From NCBI GenBank assembly GCA_913009415.1, contig CAJVYM010000008.1, positions 1 to 42,501 of the forward strand: a DNA stretch of 42,501 nucleotides, written 5' to 3'. Source of the DNA: an uncultured bacterium. GTDB lineage: Bacteria > Bipolaricaulota > Bipolaricaulia > UBA7950 > UBA9294. Within the stretch, counting starts at the first letter, position 1. Every line of letters begins with the position of its first letter. Shown here piece after piece: positions 8,272 through 17,137 of this stretch. Under the pieces are notes generated by a model, which had not been told where the DNA came from, made no database searches, and saw only the letters and a program-made list of their open reading frames with translations. The translations under genes were made by a program, and so were the position numbers.

Positions 8272-10164
8272 CTACGCGTGCTGCTGCGCGGTGTAGGCGA
8301 GGAGGCCTCCTGTTTTGATCATGTCGATCTCGCGCTTGGAGAGGTCGTGCTTCACCGAAAAGTGCGTTCCCTTAGTCTTGTTCTGCACGACCAAGTCTCC
8401 TTCGAGGTTGCTGACGTCGATCTCCAGCTCGTCTCCCTGATCGATGATGTCGGTATTGCACAGGAAGGGGATGATCCCCACGTTTATCAGGTTGGCGCGG
8501 TGGATGCGGGCATAGCTCTTGGCAAATACCGCTTTGATCCCCAACTGCCACGGTCCCAGTGCCGCGTGCTCGCGCGATGAGCCCTGGCCGTAGTTGTCTC
8601 CCCCCACGATGAATCCTCCGTTCTTCTCTGCAGCGCGAGTAGCGAAGGTCTTATCCTCGTAGAAAAAGGTGAATTTGGAGATCTCTGGCAGGTTGCTGCG
8701 CAGGTGCTGCGTCAGCGGGCCGGCGGGCATGATCGCGTCGGTGGAGATCCCGTCCCCCACCTTGAGGAGCACCTCACCTGCGAGCGTCGGTGCAAGCGGT
8801 GTCTGCGGCTTGAGCGGTACGATGTTCGGCGCACGGACGATCTCCATCGATTCCCCTACGGGATCGAGGATGAGGTAGTCGTCGATATCGAGGTGATCGA
8901 CGCTCACTTCGACCGGCGGCAGCTTCCGCGGATCGGCGATCACTCCAGCCAGGGCCGATGCTGCTGCGACCTGCGGGCTGCACAGGGCGATCTTGCCGAA
9001 TTTATTTCCACCGCGTCCCTTCCAGTTACGGTTGACCGTGCGCAGAGACAGGTGGCCGTTTCCCGGGACGAAGCCGATCCCGATGCACGCATTGCACCCC
9101 GGCTCGATCATGCGCACCCCGGCCTTGGTGAACGCGAGGAAGCTGCCGTCCTCCATCAACATCTCCCACGCCTGCCGCGATCCGGGGGAGACGATGACGT
9201 CGATGTCGGTGGAGATGTGCTTTCCTTTGAGCATCTGCGCGACGATCCTCAGGTCGTGATAGGAGCCGTTGGTGCACGATCCGATGTACACCTGGTTGAG
9301 CTTCGTCCCTGCGACCTCGTCGATGTCGAACACGTTGTCCGGCATCCCCGGCATCGCTACCAGCGGCTTGACCGATGACAGATCGATCTCCAGTGTGGAG
9401 TCGTAGACCGCATCACCGTCCGGTGTCAGCTCTGACCAGTCACCCTCCCTCTTCTGCATCTTGAGGAAGGATGCGGTGATGTCGTCCGAAGGGAAGATCG
9501 ACGATGTGGCGCCCGTCTCGGTGCACATGTTGGTGATCGTCGCTCGCTCTGGCACCGAAAGGGTCTTCACCCCCGGGCCAGTGAATTCGATGAAGTGACC
9601 AACCCCACCCTTTACCGAGATGCGCCGCAGGATCTCCAGCGCGACGTCCTTTGCCCCCACGCCGTGGGTGAGCTTGCCGGTGAGGATGACGTTCAACATC
9701 TTGGGGACGATGACGTAGAATAGTCCCCCGCCCGCAGCAACGGCGACGTCCATCCCTCCAGCGCCGATCCCGAGCATCCCCAGGCCGCCGGCGGTCGGAG
9801 TGTGGGAATCCGACCCGAGGAGGGTCTTTCCGGGAACGCCAAAGCGTTCGTAGTGAAGCTGATGGCAGACGCCGTTCCCGTTCTTGGAGAACTTCGCCCC
9901 GTAGTGGGAGGCAATCGTCTGCAGGAAGATGTGGTCGTCGGTCGACTCGCCCTTGAAGCCAAGGGACGTGTGATCGCAGTAAGAGACGACCTTCTCTGCT
10001 TGTACTTTCTTAAGGCCGAGCGACTCGAATTCGAGCCAGGCCATCGTTCCGGTAGAGTCCTGCGTGAGACAATGGTCGATACGGATCCCGACCTCCGTCC
10101 CCCGCTCCAGGGTTCCTTCTTGCACGTGGTGCGACAGGATCTTCTCTGTCATCGTCTTGCTCAC
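8272..10164 (-). CDS. acn: Aconitate hydratase, short bacterial/mitochondrial-like type
   Basis: This enzyme interconverts citrate and isocitrate through cis-aconitate in the cytoplasm, using a [4Fe-4S] cluster. The large aconitase domain holds 'SDSHTPTAGGLGMLGIGAGG', 'IGSCTNGS' and 'EPGCNACIGIG', which supply the cluster cysteines. After a linker the swivel domain starts near 'LKVGDGISTDAIMPAG' and includes 'NYGQGSSREHAA'. The length of about 630 residues is that of the compact aconitase type. The ORF track begins at a TTG at 10200. An ATG at 10185 lies at the predicted transcription start, and a GTG at 10164 has GAGGTGG five bases upstream and gives 'SKTMTEKIL', which matches the usual family start, so I prefer 10164. 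It is transcribed alone, with a promoter and dyad just upstream. Confidence 0.93.
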   Translation of the reverse strand: MSKTMTEKILSHHVQEGTLERGTEVGIRIDHCLTQDSTGTMAWLEFESLGLKKVQAEKVVSYCDHTSLGFKGESTDDHIFLQTIASHYGAKFSKNGNGVCHQLHYERFGVPGKTLLGSDSHTPTAGGLGMLGIGAGGMDVAVAAGGGLFYVIVPKMLNVILTGKLTHGVGAKDVALEILRRISVKGGVGHFIEFTGPGVKTLSVPERATITNMCTETGATSSIFPSDDITASFLKMQKREGDWSELTPDGDAVYDSTLEIDLSSVKPLVAMPGMPDNVFDIDEVAGTKLNQVYIGSCTNGSYHDLRIVAQMLKGKHISTDIDVIVSPGSRQAWEMLMEDGSFLAFTKAGVRMIEPGCNACIGIGFVPGNGHLSLRTVNRNWKGRGGNKFGKIALCSPQVAAASALAGVIADPRKLPPVEVSVDHLDIDDYLILDPVGESMEIVRAPNIVPLKPQTPLAPTLAGEVLLKVGDGISTDAIMPAGPLTQHLRSNLPEISKFTFFYEDKTFATRAAEKNGGFIVGGDNYGQGSSREHAALGPWQLGIKAVFAKSYARIHRANLINVGIIPFLCNTDIIDQGDELEIDVSNLEGDLVVQNKTKGTHFSVKHDLSKREIDMIKTGGLLAYTAQQHA

Positions 10165-10191
10165 GCTGACCACCTCATGGGGCATATTCTC

Positions 10192-10214
10192 ATTATACAA
10201 GAATATGTTCTTGT
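10192..10214 (-). promoter_or_regulatory. -10 box with adjacent dyad operator for the aconitase gene
   Basis: A perfect TATAAT (10197-10192, minus) sits next to a perfect dyad, ACAAGAA-TATG-TTCTTGT (10197-10214), which occupies the spacer where a repressor would block RNA polymerase. No good -35 box is seen at normal spacing, so an activator may be needed. Transcription would start near 10185. Confidence 0.5.
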
Positions 10215-10795
10215 TTTATGAGGCAGGATACCGGGGCAAGGGATAGTTGTCAAGGGATTGGGTGCCTTTGCGTTGCGATTTTGAGAATAGCTCGTTACTA
10301 GAACTGCGAGTAGACGGTAGTCTCTGTACAAAGAGAAAGAGAAATAGGCGTGAACCTGCCGCAAGGCTCTTATAGAGATACAAGGCTATTTTACTATAAG
10401 GTAAGAGGAGTGGTAATGAGCGATCTGTGATGTGGCAGAATTCTCTGGATTGATTCTGTAAGCTGATATCTGAAAGCTGATATTATCTTAGCGGGATTGA
10501 ACGGGTGTTAATGAGCGAGCGAGAACAACATGGAACGCGGAGCTCGGAACGCGGAACGCGGGAGAAGCGAGCAAGAGAAAGCTATTCTAGCATTTGCTGT
10601 TAAGAGCTCGTTATCCGCTCTAAACAGCAAGGAGCGATTATGCTCTACTCGATCAAGTATGAAGTTACGCTCTTAGTGCCTTTTGTGCTATTCATAGCGA
10701 ATTTTCTCTGACGCCCGCTCCGTTCAAACTGGGAGTAGAGGATACCACCCCGTCCAAACGATAAAGAACTGGTTCGGGGTTACCCAACTGAACAG
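10215..10795. other. Gene-poor intergenic region with short direct repeats
   Basis: No ORF here is convincing. The stretch contains three copies of GGAACGCGG (10532, 10546, 10553) and a doubled AAGCTGATAT (about 10460-10485). These look like slippage repeats. I see no tRNA, terminator with T-run, or riboswitch. Confidence 0.5.
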
Positions 10796-12145
10796 TTAGA
10801 TCCCGCTTAGCACGGCGCCTTCCTGCTCGGTTTCGGTGATACCCGCCTCCGTTGCGTTTACGATCGCGTTGAATTCGTTTATCGCGTAGGTCCACGGGGG
10901 CACTTTGCCATCGGAGGTCGGCCCAAAGAGCGTGTTTGTATCGCACATGATCCATGCGCCGATCTGCTGAAGCATTCGGTTGCGGACGCAGTACGCAATG
11001 AACCGTTTCCACCGTTTAGCAAATTCCTTTGGGTCCAGAATATGCATGTCCACGTAGTAACCACGATCTGTAAGCAGCAGCATCTCCCGCAAGATCTCCT
11101 GCTTCAACGCAACGGTGTGAATCAGGTCCCCATCTTCGGCTAACCTCCGCATTCCAACCGCGGCAAGCTGGGAGAAAGTGATCATCCCCAAGCGCTCGAC
11201 AGATGTGATCACGCCCTGCTCCAGACGTGATCGTGACCAGTTTTTCACGTTACATTGTTCCTTACCAATTGTCATAAACGTGCGCTGTCTTCCAGTTGTC
11301 ATAAAATCGTAGGTGATATTAACAGGTAGAATGATCGCGTTGCGCGCCATCTTGACTAGCCGGACTAAACCAGCCTTCGCCTCGTCGAACCTCCCATCCG
11401 TCTCCAGTCCACCCTCCGGAGCGATGTACAGGGGATCGCCGTCGTTTAGCACCGCGGCAAAGCGACCCAGGTCTTCGATCGTCTCCTGCATGTGTTGCCT
11501 GCGCAATTTGTGCCTGATCGTCGGCGTGAACACGGAGAAGTCCCATTCTCGATCGAGCGCCTCATGGTTACGAAAGCGCAGGATGCGTGATATTGGAGTG
11601 TCCGCCGTGGCCCCGGGTATGATTTCCTCGATCGGTCGTGAGAAGACCTCCCCGATAGGCATATCGCCGATTATTTCCAGTGCTGTGCGCAGGTGCGCCT
11701 TCAGTTTACGAGAGTGCAGATACCCAATTGGATAGGCGCGGATCGCCTTGAGGATCGCGCTTAAATTGGCCGGATAAACCAAGCGGCGCAGCCATTGCGG
11801 CCCGTGAAGGATATAATCGGAGATGTAACCAGGGAGAAACATGCGTTCCGCAGCGACAAATGCGATCCGCCTCGCCGCTTTGCCACCGGCTTTGTACATT
11901 GTTGGGCCGAGGAGGATAATGTCAAAATCGGTCTTATGGTTAACCACAATAAGCGTCCCCTTAGAATTGGTGAAATTACCTAGCTCGGTTACCGTAAGAT
12001 CGAACAGGATGTGCTGAGCAATGGGAAACGTCGAAACTAAGAATCTGCGTATCATCCGTCCCCACCACGGCGGATGGGGAGCAGTTACAAGCTTTGTGCC
12101 AAGCGCCATCCCGACCAGGAGAAACGTCAACAATTCATGGCTCAT
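10796..12145 (-). CDS. PlsC-like glycerolipid acyltransferase family protein
   Basis: A 449-residue protein with the acyltransferase HX4D motif 'NHKTDFD' (His70 to Asp75) and the third-block motif 'APEGGLETDGR' near residue 245, which bind acyl donor and glycerol-phosphate acceptor in PlsC/PlsB enzymes. A hydrophobic N-terminus (residues 4-22) suggests membrane attachment. The protein is about 200 residues longer than a typical PlsC; the extra C-terminal part is helical and I do not recognise it. Its likely job is acyl transfer in lipid synthesis, but the acceptor is unknown. The ATG has AGGAAGGA upstream. The divergent neighbour is a lipid-linked-type glycosyltransferase, so both may serve envelope lipid assembly. 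Confidence 0.75.
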   Translation of the reverse strand: MSHELLTFLLVGMALGTKLVTAPHPPWWGRMIRRFLVSTFPIAQHILFDLTVTELGNFTNSKGTLIVVNHKTDFDIILLGPTMYKAGGKAARRIAFVAAERMFLPGYISDYILHGPQWLRRLVYPANLSAILKAIRAYPIGYLHSRKLKAHLRTALEIIGDMPIGEVFSRPIEEIIPGATADTPISRILRFRNHEALDREWDFSVFTPTIRHKLRRQHMQETIEDLGRFAAVLNDGDPLYIAPEGGLETDGRFDEAKAGLVRLVKMARNAIILPVNITYDFMTTGRQRTFMTIGKEQCNVKNWSRSRLEQGVITSVERLGMITFSQLAAVGMRRLAEDGDLIHTVALKQEILREMLLLTDRGYYVDMHILDPKEFAKRWKRFIAYCVRNRMLQQIGAWIMCDTNTLFGPTSDGKVPPWTYAINEFNAIVNATEAGITETEQEGAVLSGI

Positions 12146-12167
12146 CGGTGTTTGTCCTTCCTATAGT

Positions 12168-12197
12168 TTGTGTCGATCGTCCTCACTCCTCTAAAAT
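12168..12197 (+). promoter_or_regulatory. Weak promoter for the glycosyltransferase gene
   Basis: TTGTGT (12168-12173), an 18-base spacer and TAAAAT (12192-12197) lie in the 79-base gap between divergent genes. The -10 box is good and the -35 box is poor. Confidence 0.4.
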
Positions 12198-12224
12198 ACA
12201 CAAATCGCTAGCAAAAGGAAAGGC

Positions 12225-13307
12225 ATGGAAGATAATACTACAAAGAAAGTGTTGTTCGGAACTAGCTCGTGGGGGTTGGGACACGCCACTCGAGATCTGA
12301 ATCTGATCCGCGGTCTCCTCTCACGCGGGTGCAACGTTACTGTTGTCTCTACTGGAGGTGCGCTTCGCGTTCTCAAGGGAGAGCTTGGCGACTCCTGCCG
12401 CTACCTCGACTGGCCGGATATCCCCAGCTCAGTGGCGAGATCAAGCTTCCTGTTCTACATGAAGACGACAGCCAACGTTTCACGGATCATGTGGACCTGG
12501 CACCGCGAGAAGCGCCGCGTTGCAGAGCTATTGCAACGGGAAAGGTTCGATCTCATTGTCACCGATCACCGCAACGGCCTTGTCCGTAGCGACGTTCGCT
12601 CGTGCTTCATCACCCACAGCCCCCGCTATATCGCCCCGTGGCGCGATCCGTTCATGGAGGGAATAATGGAATGGTTCTTGGCACGCTGGTTTGCCCCGGT
12701 GTACAGGATCCTCATTCCCGACGATGAAGAGGGCGGAATGAGCGGAGACATGAGCCATAAGATCAGGTTCACTCCAAGGGAAAAGCTCACCTATCTTGGT
12801 ATACTATCAAGCGTGCACCAACGCGACCTGCCTCAGGACATCGACTATTTTATCACTATCTCTGGCCCGGAACCACAACGCACCATGTTTGCCGATAAGG
12901 TGTTGTCGCAGGTAGAGGAGCTTACGGGGAAGGTCGTTATCGCTCTTGGAACACCAGGCGGAACGGCGCCAAAGCTGGGAAACGGAATCGAGGTTTATCC
13001 TTACCTCAACCGAGATAAACAGGAGGAGATGCTCAATCGCGCTAAGCTCGTCGTCTGCCGCTCGGGGTATACAACGCTGATGGAGCTAGCCGAAATCGGG
13101 AGAAAGGCACTCCTGATCCCCACTCCTGGCCAGTCAGAGCAGGAGTACCTGGCAAAGACACTGTGGGAACGTGGGGCATTCTACAGTGTGAAGCAGAACA
13201 AACTCAATTTGCCGCGCGATACGAAGATCGCCAACACGTATTTGGGGTACACCCCGCAGCACTTGACGGCGGAGTCTGTGGAGCGGTTTCTCTCAACTGT
13301 GCTCTGA
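12225..13307 (+). CDS. GT28-like (MurG-type fold) glycosyltransferase
   Basis: The 360-residue protein has the two-domain GT-B layout. The N-terminal domain opens 'FGTSSWGLGHATRDL', the Gly-rich donor loop of GT28 relatives such as MurG and the MJ1255-type group. The C-terminal domain has 'VVIALGTPGGT' and the nucleotide-sugar site 'AKLVVCRSGYTTLMELAEIG' near residue 275, followed by 'LLIPTPGQSEQEYLA'. It should transfer a sugar from a nucleotide donor to a lipid or envelope acceptor at the inner face of the membrane. The product is not predictable. AAGGAAAGG precedes the ATG. It is divergent from the acyltransferase gene, with which it may share a role in glycolipid synthesis. Confidence 0.8.
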   Translation: MEDNTTKKVLFGTSSWGLGHATRDLNLIRGLLSRGCNVTVVSTGGALRVLKGELGDSCRYLDWPDIPSSVARSSFLFYMKTTANVSRIMWTWHREKRRVAELLQRERFDLIVTDHRNGLVRSDVRSCFITHSPRYIAPWRDPFMEGIMEWFLARWFAPVYRILIPDDEEGGMSGDMSHKIRFTPREKLTYLGILSSVHQRDLPQDIDYFITISGPEPQRTMFADKVLSQVEELTGKVVIALGTPGGTAPKLGNGIEVYPYLNRDKQEEMLNRAKLVVCRSGYTTLMELAEIGRKALLIPTPGQSEQEYLAKTLWERGAFYSVKQNKLNLPRDTKIANTYLGYTPQHLTAESVERFLSTVL

Positions 13308-13380
13308 CATCGGGAAAGCGGGATCACGCTTGATGACTGCGAGCACCATCACGAACATTGATCTTCGCCCGCCCGCCAGG

Positions 13381-14610
13381 TTAGACAGGGAATATCGACA
13401 TCGGCTCTTCTTGCTGCGACTTCTCACTTGCCACAATGCTCGTATGCGCCAAGATCAGGGGCCGATCCGCATAGGCGCAGGTTTCCGCCCAGGTCCAACG
13501 CGGGAAGTTCGATCGGAATGGGCATACTACCAAGGTCGATGCCCGGCGAGCCAGCAAAGAGGTGAAAGTCCCGGCCTCAGGATTGACGAACAGGGGACGT
13601 GCTGAGATGATATCCTCGGCCTCATAAATCGGCGTCCCACCCGAATCGTCAACGAACACGTCGCCAAGGTCACAGCGGTGGACGTACACTTCGGCCACGC
13701 CGGGCTTATACTCGCCGACATAAAGGTCCTGCCCACTCGCCCCGCCAATCGCCGTGTTTCCCCAGACGATTGAGTTGTAGAGGTCAAGCGAGATCTGGAC
13801 GCCATTCCCTCTGTATCCGTAGATGTGAATTCCCCCACCCGGAGAATTACCCTTGCCCTTCAGATTCGACAAGTTCCCAGTTATCGTGGTATTGACGATG
13901 GTCGCGTGCACGATGTTGTTCTCTCCCACTTCCGAGGCCGCAAGATTAATCCCTCCGTCGGTCCAGTTGGCCTGGTTCCCGTTCCCGTAGATGAGGGAAT
14001 TTACGATTAGAATATCAATGGAACTGTTGCCCTTCCAGGCATACGCATCGATTCCTCCACCTCGCCGTTGAGCCTTGTTGTAACGCAGGATGGAGTCCCA
14101 AATCTTGACGCTGAGATGAGCATTCTCAAACGTATCAAGCTCGATGCCGCCGCCCATGTCAGAGGCCACGTTGTTTTGCACAATAACGTGTCTCAGGGTG
14201 AGTTTCAGGGATGCATTGGCAAACGCCACACGGATACCGCCGCCCTGACCGTTGGACACATTTCCGTTCTGCATAGTCAATCCTGAAACGACTACACTCC
14301 CTTTTGTCTGCGAGGCCCAGAGAGTAAGTACGCTGTTCGTATCGGCTCCGTCGAGGATCACGTCTTCCGGATTCGTTCCCTTGGCCCCTTGAAGAGTGAG
14401 AGACTGGGTGTCCTCAGGTGCGAAAGTGAAGTTGCCACTGTAGGTTCCAACTTCGAGAGTAACAACGTCATCCTCTCCATTTATGGCTGCCTGTTTCAGT
14501 GCAGCATGGAGCTCGAAAGCGGTGGAAATCTGAAAGTTGGCCCCAAACACCGCGCTTGCTGAAATCACCGTAAGCATCGATGCCAGTATCACACAAACAA
14601 CGCTCCGCAT
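13381..14610 (-). CDS. Secreted parallel beta-helix protein, frameshifted near its end
   Basis: A signal peptide (MRSVVCVILASMLTVISASA) precedes a right-handed beta-helix of the pectate-lyase/choice-of-anchor kind, with repeated coils such as 'GGGIRVAF', 'GGGIELDTF', 'GGGIDAY', 'GGINLAA' and 'GGGIHIYG'. Such proteins are exported and bind or cleave polysaccharide, or act as surface proteins. After 'VNPEAG' the listed frame turns into non-family sequence. One base added in the GGG at 13570-13572 restores 'FHLFAGSPGIDLG' and then 'SAPDLGAYEHCGK', the standard end of this family, stopping at 13424. The gene therefore carries a one-base deletion (real or sequencing error). GAGGAGGT precedes the ATG. 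No pectate-lyase catalytic residues are evident. Confidence 0.8.
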   Translation of the reverse strand: MRSVVCVILASMLTVISASAVFGANFQISTAFELHAALKQAAINGEDDVVTLEVGTYSGNFTFAPEDTQSLTLQGAKGTNPEDVILDGADTNSVLTLWASQTKGSVVVSGLTMQNGNVSNGQGGGIRVAFANASLKLTLRHVIVQNNVASDMGGGIELDTFENAHLSVKIWDSILRYNKAQRRGGGIDAYAWKGNSSIDILIVNSLIYGNGNQANWTDGGINLAASEVGENNIVHATIVNTTITGNLSNLKGKGNSPGGGIHIYGYRGNGVQISLDLYNSIVWGNTAIGGASGQDLYVGEYKPGVAEVYVHRCDLGDVFVDDSGGTPIYEAEDIISARPLFVNPEAGTFTSLLARRASTLVVCPFRSNFPRWTWAETCAYADRPLILAHTSIVASEKSQQEEPMSIFPV

Positions 14611-14763
14611 TCATCTACCTCCTCTTTAACGAGCATCCATTCCAACCTTAGGTCAAATTTCGGGCAACCCTTCTCGTCCTAATGATCATGGAGGCTGCCT
14701 TTATCCCGCGTCTCCTGCCGCCGTTTTTTCATCATACCAGACAAGGGCCACGCGGGAAAAGCA

Positions 14764-14793
14764 TTGACGGAAGGGCGCTCTCTAACGTATGCT
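14764..14793 (+). promoter_or_regulatory. Promoter of the small membrane protein gene
   Basis: TTGACG (14764-14769), an 18-base spacer and TATGCT (14788-14793). The -10 box overlaps the first ATG of the ORF-track frame (14789), so translation must begin later, at the ATG at 14813. Confidence 0.5.
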
Positions 14794-14812
14794 AAGCACG
14801 GGTGATGCACAG

Positions 14813-15187
14813 ATGGCAAGACCAGTGAGTAAAGGGCAAGTGGACCGGTTCACATGGGCAATGCTGCTCCTCATCTTTGGCGTATTCCTCCTGATCAATC
14901 GCGAGGCGATCAACTGGATCGGTTTCCTGATCGCTGCTGGTTTCCTTGTTGGGGCAGCCTTATTCAAGCAATCACGCGGCCTGGGAACGGACGTACTCGG
15001 ACTAATCTTCGGCATTGTGCTTGCCGCGCTGGGCGTAGGAAAGCACTACGCGGTCGATATCCCATGGATCGCGATCGCTGCGATCGCTGTTGCCATTATG
15101 CTCCTGTTCGAGGTGTTCAGGAAGGGCAAGACGAAGAAGGGTGAAGATTCCGTGATCACTGTGAGCCCTCCAAATAAAGAAGAGTGA
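14813..15187 (+). CDS. Four-helix integral membrane protein, unknown function
   Basis: The 124-residue product starting MARPVSKGQ has four hydrophobic segments (about residues 14-30, 35-53, 62-84 and 88-105) and a Lys-rich cytoplasmic tail. I recognise no named family; it resembles short DUF5668/LiaF-N-like membrane modules in pattern only. The ORF track starts eight codons earlier, but that ATG lies within the predicted -10 box. No strong ribosome site is seen before 14813, so this may be a short-leader message. It is monocistronic, followed by a convergent tRNA gene. Confidence 0.65.
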   Translation: MARPVSKGQVDRFTWAMLLLIFGVFLLINREAINWIGFLIAAGFLVGAALFKQSRGLGTDVLGLIFGIVLAALGVGKHYAVDIPWIAIAAIAVAIMLLFEVFRKGKTKKGEDSVITVSPPNKEE

Positions 15188-15411
15188 CGATTTCGCAGCA
15201 TCGTCGGACAGTGTCTGCCAAACGACAACACCACCTGCTGTGCATGCCACACTACCCGACTCGCCAGGTAGATCATCCCCGTTCTGGCTTGTAGTATATC
15301 GCGCAAGTTGGTGTGCTGCGTAAGGGAGAATACCATCACTCGTGCTCACTGATAGCTCCAAAGCAGGGAAAAACAAGAAATGGAGGATATTCGAGCGATT
15401 ACAAAGACTTA

Positions 15412-15483
15412 AGCCGGCGAGAGGAGTTGAACCCCCGACCCACGGTTTACGAAACCGTTGCTCTACCACTGAGCTACGCCGGC
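15412..15483 (-). tRNA. tRNA-Thr (anticodon CGU)
   Basis: On the minus strand the cloverleaf is complete. The acceptor stem GCCGGCG/CGCCGGC is perfect, the D-arm reads GCTCAGTGGTAGAGC, the anticodon stem ACGGT/ACCGT encloses the loop TTCGTAA, and the T-arm contains GTTCAAC. The anticodon CGT reads the threonine codon ACG. The 3' CCA is not encoded; the discriminator base would be U at 15412. Confidence 0.95.
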
Positions 15484-15495
15484 ATTATAATGCGG

Positions 15496-15524
15496 ATTAT
15501 AGCCGTGCGTTTACAGAGCATCAA
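15496..15524 (-). promoter_or_regulatory. Promoter of the tRNA-Thr gene
   Basis: Minus-strand TTGATG (15524-15519), a 17-base spacer and TATAAT (15501-15496) would start transcription about five bases before the tRNA 5' end. It sits just upstream of the divergent rqcH start. Confidence 0.7.
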
Positions 15525-15535
15525 CCGGAGGGAGA

Positions 15536-17137
15536 ATGGATGGACTGGGAATCGCCGCCGCAATCGGCGAGATGAATGATGTCGTGCAGGGTAGTGTTGT
15601 TCGCTCTGTCTATCAGCCGTCGCCGACGCGGTTCGTGTGGCAGTTGTTCTCCCGCGGCACGGTGCGGCTGTTCATCGCCCCGGCGGAGGCGGCGATCCAC
15701 CTAACAAAGCACGACTTCGCCTACCCGAAACAACCGAGCCCGTTCACGATGCTCCTGCGTAAGCACCTGCGCGGCGGAAGGATCGTCGAGATTTCGCAAG
15801 AGGGATGGGAACGGGTGGTACGGATCACTGTGGAGAAGAGATCACTCGAAGGGTTGCGTCGCGTGCAGGTGATCGTTGAACTCGTCGGCGTGCGCGGAAA
15901 CTTGATCCTCGTTGAGGGCGACAATGTGATCGCCTCGCTCCGCCCCAACCCGCGCGCGATTCCGGGAAAGGCATATGTCTCCCTTCCCCGCCAGGAGAAG
16001 ATGAATCCACGCGAGATCACTCTGAAGTTCATTGAACAGATCCTGGAAAACGATGATCCCCCCCCCGCGCTGATGCGGGCAATCGATGGGATCGGCAAAG
16101 AGACGTCTCGGATCATCTACGAGCGCGCGCAGAGCGACGAGTTTTTATCGCTAGCAGCGGGAGTGAAAAGAGAGCTAGAGATAGTACTCGACTGCGTGGC
16201 CAATCCGGTCGGGGTTTACGATGAAGAGACGCGTTTGGCGGCGTTCTTCCCGATCGATAGGGCAGAGGTGTGCGCATCCTACGCCGACGCGCTCGATCGC
16301 CGACTGGAAGAGCGCGAGGAGGCGGGCGAGGTCGACGATGGGACACGCGATATCCGCGCCACGGTCGGGCGGGGGATCGCAAAGCGGGAGAAGACGATCG
16401 CCAGGTTGCAGAAGTGGCTGGAGAAGGCGAAGTCCGCTGAGCTACTCCAGCACCGCGCTGATCTTCTCATGATTTATCAGCATGAGCTGCCGCGGAAGCT
16501 GCACGAGGTCACGCTCAAGGATCCTGCGACGAACGACGACGTGACCATCCCTCTCGACCCGCGCCGCAGCGGCCTTGAGAACGCACAAGTGCTCTACGAG
16601 CGAGCAAAGAGGCTCCGCCGCGGGCGCCCACTCGTGGAGCGGAAGCTGAAGCGCTTGCAGGGTGAGGGGCAAGCGCTGCAAGAGGGATTAAGCAAGGTGG
16701 AGAACGGCGAGGGGATGCCGGACCGTGCAGCGGCATTGCTTTCATCACTTCCCACAAAGCGCAAGGTGCCTGCGCCGACCGCTTCTCGTATCTACACGGT
16801 AGATGGGTACATAGTTCAAGTTGGGAAGAACGCGCGACAGAACGATGCTATCCTGCGTGCAGCGAGGCCCGATGACCTGTGGCTACATGCACGCGGTGTT
16901 CCGGGATCGCACGTAGTCATCCGGCGGCACGGTCTGAGTGATATTCCACGTGATGTGATAATCGCGGCGGCTCGGCTCGCTGCTCGTCACTCCAAGGCGA
17001 GAAGCGAACAGCGTGTCGAGGTGAGCGTTACCAAAGCTAAGCACGTGCGTAAGCCGAAAGGAGCCCCTCCTGGTTTGGTAATCCTGGCGCAGGAGGATAC
17101 ACTTATCGTCGATCCATCTCTTACGGAGGGAAGATGA
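15536..17137 (+). CDS. rqcH: RqcH/NFACT family ribosome-quality-control factor
   Basis: The 533-residue protein has the NFACT layout: an N-terminal NFACT-N (FbpA-like) domain with 'YQPSPTRFVWQLFSRG' and 'HLTKHDFAYPKQPSPFTMLLRKHL', two helix-hairpin-helix and coiled-coil segments (about 180-390), and a C-terminal NFACT-R domain with 'ARPDDLWLHARGVPGSHVVIR'. Homologues bind stalled large ribosomal subunits and add alanine tails to the stuck chain, marking it for degradation. Length is close to the family norm (about 570). CGGAGGGAG lies just before the ATG. It overlaps the downstream protease gene by four bases (ATGA), so both should be made from one message. Confidence 0.9.
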   Translation: MDGLGIAAAIGEMNDVVQGSVVRSVYQPSPTRFVWQLFSRGTVRLFIAPAEAAIHLTKHDFAYPKQPSPFTMLLRKHLRGGRIVEISQEGWERVVRITVEKRSLEGLRRVQVIVELVGVRGNLILVEGDNVIASLRPNPRAIPGKAYVSLPRQEKMNPREITLKFIEQILENDDPPPALMRAIDGIGKETSRIIYERAQSDEFLSLAAGVKRELEIVLDCVANPVGVYDEETRLAAFFPIDRAEVCASYADALDRRLEEREEAGEVDDGTRDIRATVGRGIAKREKTIARLQKWLEKAKSAELLQHRADLLMIYQHELPRKLHEVTLKDPATNDDVTIPLDPRRSGLENAQVLYERAKRLRRGRPLVERKLKRLQGEGQALQEGLSKVENGEGMPDRAAALLSSLPTKRKVPAPTASRIYTVDGYIVQVGKNARQNDAILRAARPDDLWLHARGVPGSHVVIRRHGLSDIPRDVIIAAARLAARHSKARSEQRVEVSVTKAKHVRKPKGAPPGLVILAQEDTLIVDPSLTEGR

